A stretch of DNA of 5,182 bases from Dehalococcoidales bacterium (GTDB taxonomy: Bacteria > Chloroflexota > Dehalococcoidia > Dehalococcoidales > UBA2162). Where the stretch lies: positions 244,862-250,043 of the forward strand of contig CP070645.1 of the NCBI GenBank assembly GCA_020354275.1. The letters run 5' to 3'. The translations under genes and the position numbers were made by a program. The notes under the pieces were generated by a model, which saw nothing but the letters and a program-made list of their open reading frames with translations, did not search any database and had not been told where the DNA came from. This document shows, one piece after another, positions 1 through 5,182 of the stretch (positions are counted from its first letter, which is position 1; each line of letters opens with the position of its first letter).

Positions 1-557
1 AGCCGGGCGAACATGATTATCCGCATCGGGTTTATTGCATCACCAGCAGCCTGCATGGTACCCTCAGCCATCATACGGAAGGACATTGCCACCGAACCGA
101 CCAGCATGATACGCATATAAGCGGCACCCTCACTGACAACGTCAGGCTCCACACCCATCACTCTCAATATCGGTTCGGCCAGAAAAATGCCGATTGCCGC
201 CATAATTACAGCAAAAAGGGTGCTTATTACCAACGCCTGCTGGGCTACGTGGACAGCCCCCTCTTTATCGTCAGCCCCCCAGAAACGGGCAATCATGGCC
301 CTGGTACCGGTCTGGAGCCCCATCCTGGCCGAGTTAATCACCATCACCACCATACCGCTGACACCGACACCAGCGATAGAAGCTGAACCCAACTTACCCA
401 CCCAAATCATGTCAATGGTAGGGCCCAGCATATTAAACATGCTGCTGACTATCATGGGCCAGGACAAACCCAGAAGGTTGCCGATTATGCTTCCCTGTGT
501 CCAGTCCTTGTCAAGGGCACCACCCCTCTGGGGACGTCCACCACCTCTTCCTTCCAC
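1..557 (-). CDS. MATE-family multidrug/cation antiporter, partial (N-terminal 185 residues)
   Basis: This is the beginning of a multidrug and toxic compound extrusion (MATE) transporter, an inner-membrane protein that exports organic compounds in exchange for Na+ or H+. The frame is open from a GTG at 557 to the window edge, so the C-terminal part lies outside. The GTG is chosen because an in-frame TAG lies three codons upstream and GGAGG sits at 568-572, ten bases before it. The start is a Gly/Arg-rich tail (residues 3-13), followed by a hydrophobic first helix and the conserved P-T-I-D-M-I-W-V-G block. Its Asp49 matches the helix-1 Asp that binds cation in characterised MATE proteins. A-M-I-A-R-F and A-G-D-A-I-N-P-M are further family blocks. 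It is about 65% identical to the complete MATE gene upstream (110 of 169 residues by hand alignment). The 97-base gap between them holds an AT-rich patch (about 590-610) that might carry a weak secondary promoter. Substrate unknown. Confidence 0.9.
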   Translation of the reverse strand, partial: MEGRGGGRPQRGGALDKDWTQGSIIGNLLGLSWPMIVSSMFNMLGPTIDMIWVGKLGSASIAGVGVSGMVVMVINSARMGLQTGTRAMIARFWGADDKEGAVHVAQQALVISTLFAVIMAAIGIFLAEPILRVMGVEPDVVSEGAAYMRIMLVGSVAMSFRMMAEGTMQAAGDAINPMRIIMFAR

Positions 558-654
558 GGAAATCTATCCTCCACTCTTAATGAGTACGTGGAAATATATT
601 ATTAAATACTACTTCATTCTGGGGAAAAGCAACTCACCCGTTAGATATGGCGAG

Positions 655-2058
655 CTATACCTTCTTCCTCTTCCACCTTCCCATGCGGAAATATACTGCG
701 TAAGTAAATGCCCTGACCACCAGAGCGATGACCATTGCCCAGCGTACACCATTAACACCGAGATTACCAATCTTGGGTAAAAAGTAGCCCAGGGGTACCT
801 GTACCGCCCACATTGCTACCAGTGTAACCACCATAGTTATCACAGTATCGCCAACCCCGTTCAGGCACTGCGCTAACCCCGCTGCCAGGCCAAAGACCAG
901 ATAACCCGCAATCTGTATTCTCAGGAAGATGCTGGCTATCTCGACGAGACCCGGCTCACTGTTGAAAATGCCAACCATACCTTCAGCCCAGAACCAGGTG
1001 GCTATAGAAGCAACCGCCATAACCGCCGTTACTAGGCCTACTGCCAGCCAACCAGTCCTTTCAGAACGACCCGGTTGCTGAGCACCTAGGTTCTGTCCCG
1101 CCAGCACCCCGCTGGCCATACCCAGCCCCTGAGTAGGCATATGAACAAACGATTCTATCCTGCGGCAAAGGCTGTGAGCGGCTACTGCCAGAGTACCGAA
1201 CGGCACAATGAATGTCATCATCACCAGGTTGGCAAAGCTCCTCTCCATGCCGGTGATGGTAGCCGGGATGCCAATCTTCACCATCCTCCATATGATTGGC
1301 AGGTCAAGATGGAAATTTTTTAGGGTTAACCGCAGCCGGGTCCGTCCCGAGAATAGGAACCAGAGCCCGATGGCTGTCCCCAGGCTCTGCGAAACCACAT
1401 TGGTCATGGCGGCACCGGTAACACCCATACGGGGGAATATCCACCAGCCAAAAACCAGGAAGGGGCAGAGGGCTACATGGAAAAACCGGAAGAACATGGC
1501 CACCCTCATCGGGGTCATGGCATCACCGGAAGACTCCATAACAGTCTCGCACATTATCCTGAGTGACATAAATAGAGAGCCGACGAACATGATGCGCATG
1601 TAGGCGGCCCCCTCTTCCACGACATCGGCCTCAAGGCCCATCACCAGCAGTATTGGCCTGGCAAATATCACGCCAATAGCAGCCAAAAAAGCGGCAAAGG
1701 TAAAAGTGACAACAAAAGCCTGCTGGGCAATGTGGTTGGCCCCTTCCTCGTCACCCGCCCCGATAAAACGGGCTATCATGGCCCGTTCACCCGTGCTGAG
1801 ACCCCTCCTCGCCGAGTTCACCAGCCCCACAAGCATGCCGGAAATACCCACCCCGGCAATGGCTGCCGCCCCCAGCCTGCCCACCCACACCATATCAATG
1901 GTGGGGCCCATCATATTAAGGCCATCGGTAACCATCATTGGCCCGGCTAGGGATAGAAGGTTGCCAATGATACTACCCTTCGTCCAGTCTTTCTTGTACC
2001 GAGCCCCCCTCCTGCCACCACGCCTTCCCCCCTGCTCAGAATCCCTTGTTTCTGCCAT
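655..2058 (-). CDS. MATE-family multidrug/cation antiporter, complete
   Basis: A full-length 467-residue MATE efflux transporter, the usual length for the family, which is expected to have twelve transmembrane helices in two six-helix halves. The N-terminal tail (residues 10-27) is rich in Arg, Gly and Lys and should be cytoplasmic. The first helix ends in P-T-I-D-M-V-W-V-G, whose Asp55 matches the helix-1 cation-binding Asp of NorM-type proteins. The pseudo-repeat is visible as A-R-F-I-G-A-G-D (96-103) in the first half and A-G-Q-N-L-G-A-Q (320-327) in the second, and as S-G-D-A-M-T-P-M (177-184) and G-V-G-D-T (401-405). An acidic residue in helix 7 (Glu272) lies close to the Glu of NorM, but the helix-10 Asp of NorM appears to be Gly390, so the ion-coupling set differs from NorM. 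The ATG starts 35 bases after the folC stop, and GGAAAGGA (about 2073-2080) is a distant ribosome binding site. It is probably co-transcribed with folC. Substrate cannot be read from sequence. Confidence 0.95.
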   Translation of the reverse strand: MAETRDSEQGGRRGGRRGARYKKDWTKGSIIGNLLSLAGPMMVTDGLNMMGPTIDMVWVGRLGAAAIAGVGISGMLVGLVNSARRGLSTGERAMIARFIGAGDEEGANHIAQQAFVVTFTFAAFLAAIGVIFARPILLVMGLEADVVEEGAAYMRIMFVGSLFMSLRIMCETVMESSGDAMTPMRVAMFFRFFHVALCPFLVFGWWIFPRMGVTGAAMTNVVSQSLGTAIGLWFLFSGRTRLRLTLKNFHLDLPIIWRMVKIGIPATITGMERSFANLVMMTFIVPFGTLAVAAHSLCRRIESFVHMPTQGLGMASGVLAGQNLGAQQPGRSERTGWLAVGLVTAVMAVASIATWFWAEGMVGIFNSEPGLVEIASIFLRIQIAGYLVFGLAAGLAQCLNGVGDTVITMVVTLVAMWAVQVPLGYFLPKIGNLGVNGVRWAMVIALVVRAFTYAVYFRMGRWKRKKV

Positions 2059-2093
2059 CTATAATCAGTGTATCCTTTCCGCTGGTCAAACCA

Positions 2094-3422
2094 TTACAAT
2101 AAATATTCTGCCTGCTCTATTGCACCAGCAACGACAAACAATGAACCGGTAACGCAGATAAGGTCATTCTCTTTAGCCCGGGATAATGCCAGAGGTAGTG
2201 CATCCGAGATATCCTCGGTCGCCAGCGCAGTTACCCCGTGCCGCCGGCACTCGGCAACAACACTGGCAGTGGGCATAGCCCGGGGATGAATGGAGTGCGT
2301 GGCGATTACCTCGTGAAAAAGAGGTTTCAGTTCCGATATAACTCCGGACAGATCCTTATCTGAAGAGACACCGATGATCAAAATAGCGTGTTCAAAGTCA
2401 AAGTACCGCTCCAGGGCTTCTTTCAACCTGGAAGCTGAGTCAGCATTATGGGCCCCATCAACAACGACAGTCGGGTTACGGTGCAGCACCTGGAGACGGC
2501 CAGGCCATCTTACTTTGGCCATACCTTCAACAATGCTGTCACGCGAAATATGAAAACCCTTCTCAACCAGTACCTCCAGGGCAGCCACGGCCGTCGTCGC
2601 GTTCTCCAGCTGGTACTGACCCAGCAACGGTATTGTCAGCTGATAGCTACCCAGCCTGCCCTTCACCTCCAGCGATTGCTGGTGTGAATCATATCCGGCC
2701 TCTTGCCAGCTGACATCGGTACCCACCCTGATCAGCTTTACCTGGCGCTCCAGACAGGTCTTCTCGATTACCGTGTCCGCCTCATCTGCCTGGGGAGAGG
2801 TGACGACAACGTTGCTCGGTTTGATGATCCCCGCCTTCTCGGTGGCGATCTGGGTAAGGGTATTACCCAGTGACTCCATGTGGTCGAAGCTTATCGAGGT
2901 GATAGCACACACCTCGGGCCGGACGACATTGGTGGCATCGAGCCGACCCCCCAGCCCTACCTCGATAACCTGAAAGTCCGCCCCCTTCTCCTCGAAGTAG
3001 GTGAAACCCAGCGTGGCCGCCAGTTCAAACACAGTTAACCGCCCCCGCACCGCCCGTTGGTTTACGGTATCAATCTCAGGACGGAGTCTTTCACCCAGGG
3101 TAAATAACTCTTCGTTGGTGACTACTTTACCGTCCAGCCTGATACGCTCGTTAAAGGCAAGCAAGTGGGGCGAGGTAAAAAGCCCGGTCTTATAACCCGA
3201 TGTAGTGAGTACCGAAGCCATCATGGAAGCAACGCTGCCCTTACCCTTGCTGCCGGCAACGTGAACCGTCTTCACTTTCAGGTGAGGGTCGCCAGCACGA
3301 GACAGCAATTCTTCGATTAGCCTGAGATCGTACTGGGCAAACTCCCGCGGTCTGGCATCCTTATCGAAGTCAATAAAGCTATAGACATAATCCAGGGCTG
3401 CATCCTGGTAAATATCAGTCAA
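2094..3422 (-). CDS. folC: Folylpolyglutamate synthase / dihydrofolate synthase
   Basis: A cytoplasmic Mur-ligase-family enzyme that uses ATP to add glutamate to dihydropteroate and/or to reduced folates, the last steps that make and retain folate. With the chosen TTG start it is 442 residues, typical for FolC. Visible motifs in order are the P-loop G-S-K-G-K-G-S (57-63), S-P-H-L (84-87), E-V-G-L-G-G-R-L-D-A-T-N (154-165), S-F-D-H (178-181), A-T-E-K-A-G-I (193-199) with the Lys196 expected to be carbamylated, G-Q-Y-Q-L-E-N-A (268-275), R-W-P-G-R-L (305-310), D-G-A-H-N (322-326) and V-T-G-S-L (424-428). The start is ambiguous. The frame stays open upstream to an ATG at 3482 and a TTG at 3488, but family similarity begins near T-D-I-Y-Q-D, and AAAGGG (3430-3435) lies seven bases before the TTG at 3422. 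A coupled start at 3482 (462 residues) remains possible. Whether it has one or both activities cannot be told here. It heads the minus-strand unit with the MATE genes. Confidence 0.95.
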   Translation of the reverse strand: MTDIYQDAALDYVYSFIDFDKDARPREFAQYDLRLIEELLSRAGDPHLKVKTVHVAGSKGKGSVASMMASVLTTSGYKTGLFTSPHLLAFNERIRLDGKVVTNEELFTLGERLRPEIDTVNQRAVRGRLTVFELAATLGFTYFEEKGADFQVIEVGLGGRLDATNVVRPEVCAITSISFDHMESLGNTLTQIATEKAGIIKPSNVVVTSPQADEADTVIEKTCLERQVKLIRVGTDVSWQEAGYDSHQQSLEVKGRLGSYQLTIPLLGQYQLENATTAVAALEVLVEKGFHISRDSIVEGMAKVRWPGRLQVLHRNPTVVVDGAHNADSASRLKEALERYFDFEHAILIIGVSSDKDLSGVISELKPLFHEVIATHSIHPRAMPTASVVAECRRHGVTALATEDISDALPLALSRAKENDLICVTGSLFVVAGAIEQAEYLL

Positions 3423-3478
3423 ACCCGTTCCCTTTATCTTCAGAAAAATGAATAAACACATAATACCATTTCTTTTAA

Positions 3479-3529
3479 TCATCGGCAAATAAAACCCGGC
3501 ACCGCCACGGCTACCAAAACCCGCGTCAT
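3479..3529 (-). CDS. Possible 16-codon leader peptide upstream of folC
   Basis: A short frame, MTRVLVAVAVPGFICR, begins at an ATG preceded by the strong ribosome binding site AGGAGA (3539-3544, nine bases away). It ends in TGA, which overlaps the ATG at 3482 of the extended folC frame as ATGA, the classic layout for translational coupling. It resembles no family I recognise and is too short to judge by coding signal. It is either a leader peptide controlling folC translation or a chance frame. Confidence 0.3.
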   Translation of the reverse strand: MTRVLVAVAVPGFICR

Positions 3530-3538
3530 ACCAAATAA

Positions 3539-3561
3539 TCTCCTAAAATAATGGCAGGAGA
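3539..3561 (-). promoter_or_regulatory. Hairpin that would mask the ribosome binding site of the folC leader ORF
   Basis: On the minus strand TCTCCT and AGGAGA form a perfect six-base inverted repeat around an 11-base loop. The downstream arm is the ribosome binding site of the 16-codon leader frame, so the folded RNA would hide it. A weaker alternative, GGAG pairing with CTCC (3557-3570, six-base loop), uses the upstream arm and would release the site. The repeat is seen directly; its role as a switch is inference. Confidence 0.3.
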
Positions 3562-3591
3562 ATCAACTCCGGCAAAACCCGTTTTCCTCTA

Positions 3592-3615
3592 GTTGATCAC
3601 CAATCAACATTGGTG
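3592..3615. repeat. Two overlapping perfect inverted repeats, candidate operator
   Basis: GTTGAT (3592-3597) and ATCAAC (3603-3608) form one inverted repeat with a five-base spacer. CACCAAT (3598-3604) and ATTGGTG (3609-3615) form another with a four-base spacer, interleaved with the first. An extra ATCAAC occurs at 3562-3567 and an extra CACCAAT at 3639-3645. The cluster covers the probable -35 region of argC and lies where a folC transcript would start, which suits a regulator binding site. It does not match the E. coli-type ARG box. The regulator is unknown. Confidence 0.5.
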
Positions 3616-3633
3616 TTCATTTTATGCTACAAT
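3604..3633 (+). promoter_or_regulatory. Probable argC promoter, extended -10 type
   Basis: TACAAT at 3628-3633 is a near-consensus -10 box and is preceded by TGC, giving an extended -10. TCAACA at 3604-3609, 18 bases upstream, is a partial match to a -35 box. Transcription would begin near 3640, giving an argC leader of about 87 bases. The -35 region lies inside the inverted repeats, so a bound protein could block or alter polymerase access. Confidence 0.5.
3619..3624 (-). promoter_or_regulatory. Possible folC -10 box (TAAAAT), opposite strand
   Basis: TAAAAT on the minus strand matches five of six consensus -10 bases and sits four bases from the argC -10 box, facing the other way. No convincing -35 box is placed correctly: TTGGTG is only 14 bases upstream. 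Transcription from here would start around 3612, inside the inverted repeats, and give a leader of roughly 190 bases before the folC TTG. Weak alternatives exist nearer folC (TTGCCG at 3570-3575 with TATTTT at 3545-3550). Confidence 0.25.
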
Positions 3634-3643
3634 TAACCCACCA

Positions 3644-3712
3644 ATGAGTCAGCCAACACGATTAGTAAGTGGGGCTATGCAGGGACTGGCAGCTCTGGAA
3701 AACGCCGTCTAG
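3644..3712 (+). CDS. Possible 22-codon leader peptide upstream of argC
   Basis: A short frame runs from the ATG at 3644 through 22 codons (begins MSQPTRLVSG, ends AALENAV) to a TAG at 3710-3712. The last base of the stop is the first base of the argC ribosome binding site GGGAGGA. It has no ribosome binding site of its own, but its ATG lies only about four bases after the predicted transcription start, so translation would be nearly leaderless. It contains a single Arg codon (CGA), not the run of Arg codons expected of a classical arginine attenuator. It is a candidate leader peptide or a chance frame. Confidence 0.3.
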   Translation: MSQPTRLVSGAMQGLAALENAV

Positions 3713-3726
3713 GGAGGAATGGGCAA

Positions 3727-4767
3727 ATGCAAAAAACGAAGGCAGGTATTATTAATGTTACCAGCTACGCCGGTGTTGAGCTGGCCAGGTTGCTGCATCA
3801 GCACCCGGAAGTAGAGCTTTTTTCGGTTACTGGCCGGAGTACCACTGGTCAGAAGCTGGGTAATGTCTTTCCTCACCTGGCCAGCCTTGACCTTACCATT
3901 GAAGCAGAACTAGCCGGTGTTGACCTGGTCTTTTCCGCCCTGCCCCATAAAGAGAGCGCCCCGGAAGTCATTTCTCTATATGAACGCGGTGCCAAAGTAG
4001 TGGATATCAGTGCTGACTTCAGGCTGAAAGAAGCCAGTGAATACCCGTCGTGGTACGGTTTTACTCATCCCACCCCGCAACTGCTGGCGGAAGCAGTCTA
4101 TGGCCTGCCTGAGTTACACCAGCCTCAGATTACTTCTGCGCGACTGGTGGCCAATCCCGGTTGCTACCCCACCGGGGCTATCCTGGCCCTGGCCCCGGCG
4201 GTTAAAGCAGGGCTGATTGAACCTGATATTGTTGTTGACAGCAAGTCGGGCATATCAGGGGCCGGCAGGACCCTGGAGCTGAAGAGTCACTACTCGGAGG
4301 CAAATGAAGATGTCACCGCCTATGCCCTGGACGGGCACCGGCACCTACCTGAAATCGTTCAGGAGCTAAAGCAACTGAACGCCGGGCAGACCCCGGTAAT
4401 AACCTTCGTCCCCCACCTGATACCGATGACCAGGGGAATACTGACCACCGCCTACGCCAGTATCTCTCCCGGTAAACTGGCCGGGGACGACAAGGGGAGG
4501 CAAGAGCTAAACCGCCTGTACCAGGACTTCTACCGGGATAAACCGTTCGTCAGGGTAACCGAAATGTCCCCCCACACCAAGCACACTTGGGGCAACAACT
4601 TCTGCCTGGTTCACCCCACCATAGACTACCGGGGAGAAAAACTCGTTGTTATCAGCTGTATTGACAACCTGGTCAAAGGGGCTGCCGGACAGGCCATCCA
4701 GAATATGAACCTAATGCTGGGCTTGCCGGAGACGACCGGGCTGGAAACGCTGGCCGTCTATCCCTGA
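3727..4767 (+). CDS. argC: N-acetyl-gamma-glutamyl-phosphate reductase
   Basis: The cytoplasmic enzyme of arginine biosynthesis that reduces N-acetyl-glutamyl phosphate to N-acetylglutamate semialdehyde with NADPH. At 346 residues it has the usual length. The N-terminal nucleotide-binding fold starts with the A-G-I-I-N-V-T-S-Y-A-G-V-E-L block (6-19), followed by F-S-A-L-P-H (69-74) and V-V-D-I-S-A-D-F-R (91-99). The catalytic Cys146 lies in A-N-P-G-C-Y-P-T (142-149). S-G-I-S-G-A-G-R (174-181), G-H-R-H-L-P-E (203-209, with the His expected in catalysis) and V-P-H-L-I-P-M-T-R-G (228-237) complete the core. The ATG is supported by GGGAGGA (3712-3718) eight bases upstream. An oddity is the glycine-rich loop, where the common G-x-S/T-G-Y pattern reads N10-V-T-S13-Y, losing two glycines. 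It is divergent from folC, and no other arg genes are in the window. Regulation is probably exerted in the structured region upstream. Confidence 0.97.
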   Translation: MQKTKAGIINVTSYAGVELARLLHQHPEVELFSVTGRSTTGQKLGNVFPHLASLDLTIEAELAGVDLVFSALPHKESAPEVISLYERGAKVVDISADFRLKEASEYPSWYGFTHPTPQLLAEAVYGLPELHQPQITSARLVANPGCYPTGAILALAPAVKAGLIEPDIVVDSKSGISGAGRTLELKSHYSEANEDVTAYALDGHRHLPEIVQELKQLNAGQTPVITFVPHLIPMTRGILTTAYASISPGKLAGDDKGRQELNRLYQDFYRDKPFVRVTEMSPHTKHTWGNNFCLVHPTIDYRGEKLVVISCIDNLVKGAAGQAIQNMNLMLGLPETTGLETLAVYP

Positions 4768-4797
4768 ACAAAAGCTCCCGAGGTAAGGCTTCCCAAA

Positions 4798-4827
4798 TTG
4801 ACGGCTGGTCACTGCCTGTGCTAACCT
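4798..4827 (+). promoter_or_regulatory. Possible nfu promoter in the argC-nfu gap
   Basis: TTGACG (4798-4803) is a five-of-six match to a -35 box. TAACCT (4822-4827), 18 bases away, is a poor -10 box but is preceded by TGC as an extended -10. The stretch TGCTAaccTTAA repeats the pattern TGCTAcaaTTAA of the argC promoter. No hairpin-plus-T-run terminator is visible after argC, so read-through from argC is also possible. Confidence 0.4.
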
Positions 4828-4837
4828 TAAACTGGAT

Positions 4838-4857
4838 GTGAGATAAAAACCTCTCAC
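4838..4857 (+). promoter_or_regulatory. Stem-loop just before the nfu ribosome binding site
   Basis: GTGAGA (4838-4843) and TCTCAC (4852-4857) form a perfect six-base stem with an eight-base A-rich loop. It ends six bases before the nfu ribosome binding site (AAGGGGG, 4864-4870). No T-run follows, so it is not a standard terminator. It could be an operator or an RNA element affecting nfu translation; this is inference. Confidence 0.35.
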
Positions 4858-4875
4858 CAAAATAAGGGGGTTATC

Positions 4876-5112
4876 ATGCGAGAAAATGTGGAAGGCGTCC
4901 TGGACAAGATACGGCCCAGCCTAATCCAGGATGGCGGGAACGTAGAGCTGGTTGACGTAAATGACGGCACGGTCAGAGTGAGACTGACCGGCGCCTGTGA
5001 TGGTTGTCCGATGGCTGCCATGACCCTTAAAATGGGTATCGAACAAATACTGAAACAGGAGATACCTGAAGTCAAAGAGGTGGTCGCTGTCCAAGAAGCC
5101 GACGAGGACTAG
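4876..5112 (+). CDS. NifU-like (Nfu) iron-sulfur cluster scaffold protein
   Basis: A 78-residue protein that is almost exactly one NifU C-terminal (Nfu) domain. Such proteins hold an Fe-S cluster, usually bridged between two subunits, and pass it to target enzymes in the cytoplasm. The domain starts with V-L-D-K-I-R-P-S-L-I-Q-D-G-G (8-21) and contains the cluster-binding C41-x-x-C44 in G-A-C-D-G-C-P (39-45), then the helix M-T-L-K-M-G-I-E (49-56). The tail is acidic (E-A-D-E-D). The ATG is placed by AAGGGGG five bases upstream. There is no N-terminal IscU-like or A-type domain and no targeting sequence, and no other Fe-S assembly genes are in view. It follows argC by 108 bases with a possible promoter of its own. 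The symbol nfu would be descriptive only. Confidence 0.93.
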   Translation: MRENVEGVLDKIRPSLIQDGGNVELVDVNDGTVRVRLTGACDGCPMAAMTLKMGIEQILKQEIPEVKEVVAVQEADED

Positions 5113-5115
5113 GGT

Positions 5116-5163
5116 ACGGTAATCCAATTGGTTAAACCGTCCTCACCAACAGTAACCAGTTAC
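5116..5163. repeat. Cluster of short palindromes after nfu
   Basis: ACGGT (5116-5120) and ACCGT (5136-5140) form an outer stem around the perfect palindrome CCAATTGG (5124-5131). GTAAC-CA-GTTAC (5152-5163) follows. The first could be a transcript-end hairpin after nfu, but no T-run follows it, so it is not a convincing intrinsic terminator. It may instead belong to the control region of the next gene beyond the window. I see no coding signal in 5113-5182. Confidence 0.3.
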
Positions 5164-5182
5164 ACTCATCTCCAGCTAGGCC

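Noticed and set aside
187..780. Long plus-strand open frame of 197 codons
   Set aside because: It runs antisense across the end of one MATE gene, the gap and the start of the other. The minus-strand frames carry clear family motifs, and the plus-strand product is Pro/Leu-rich without any recognisable domain.
1208..2152. Further plus-strand open frames opposite the complete MATE gene and the folC end
   Set aside because: They are antisense shadows of well-supported genes; their similar texture in both MATE regions simply reflects the duplication.
2448..3195. Plus-strand open frames of 64-79 codons opposite folC
   Set aside because: They lack ribosome binding sites and recognisable motifs, and folC motifs are intact on the other strand.
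3592..3615. ArgR-type ARG box upstream of argC
   Set aside because: The inverted repeats do not resemble the A/T-rich TGAAT-type ARG box, so naming ArgR as the regulator is not supported.
3644..3712. Classical arginine attenuator leader peptide
   Set aside because: There is only one Arg codon and no terminator/antiterminator pair with a T-run before argC.
4768..4797. Intrinsic terminator after argC
   Set aside because: Only a four-base AAGC/GCTT pairing is present and no T-run follows.
4854..5127. Minus-strand open frames opposite nfu
   Set aside because: The plus-strand Nfu domain with C-x-x-C and a good ribosome binding site explains this stretch.

Overview
The window is a compact bacterial chromosomal segment of moderate GC content with five protein-coding genes, one cut by the left edge. 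The gene set is housekeeping plus export: two tandem MATE-family transporters, folC, argC and a single-domain NifU-like (Nfu) protein. There is no rRNA, tRNA, insertion sequence or CRISPR array. Host assignment is uncertain. The style of ArgC (start AGIIN, then Y-A-G-V-E-L) and the minimal free-standing Nfu would fit an uncultured Chloroflexota/Dehalococcoidia-type bacterium. That is an impression from memory, not a demonstrated placement.

Left half, minus strand: folC (2094-3422), the first MATE gene (655-2058) and a second, truncated MATE gene (1-557) follow one another in the same direction with gaps of 35 and 97 bases. They look like one transcription unit led by folC. The two transporters are paralogues, about 65% identical over the 169 residues that can be compared, so they arose by tandem duplication.

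Right half, plus strand: argC (3727-4767) and nfu (4876-5112), separated by 108 bases. That gap contains a promoter-like element and a stem-loop just before the nfu ribosome binding site, so nfu may be transcribed on its own.

Centre: the roughly 300-base divergent region between folC and argC is the most structured part of the window. It holds overlapping perfect inverted repeats (GTTGAT/ATCAAC and CACCAAT/ATTGGTG), an extended -10 promoter for argC with a further CACCAAT half-site downstream, and a possible folC promoter facing the other way. Each gene also has a possible short leader ORF: 22 codons before argC, with its stop touching the argC ribosome binding site, and 16 codons before folC, with an ATGA overlap into the extended folC frame. 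Taken together this suggests shared control of arginine and folate genes, but it rests on sequence pattern alone. No clearly new protein system is visible.
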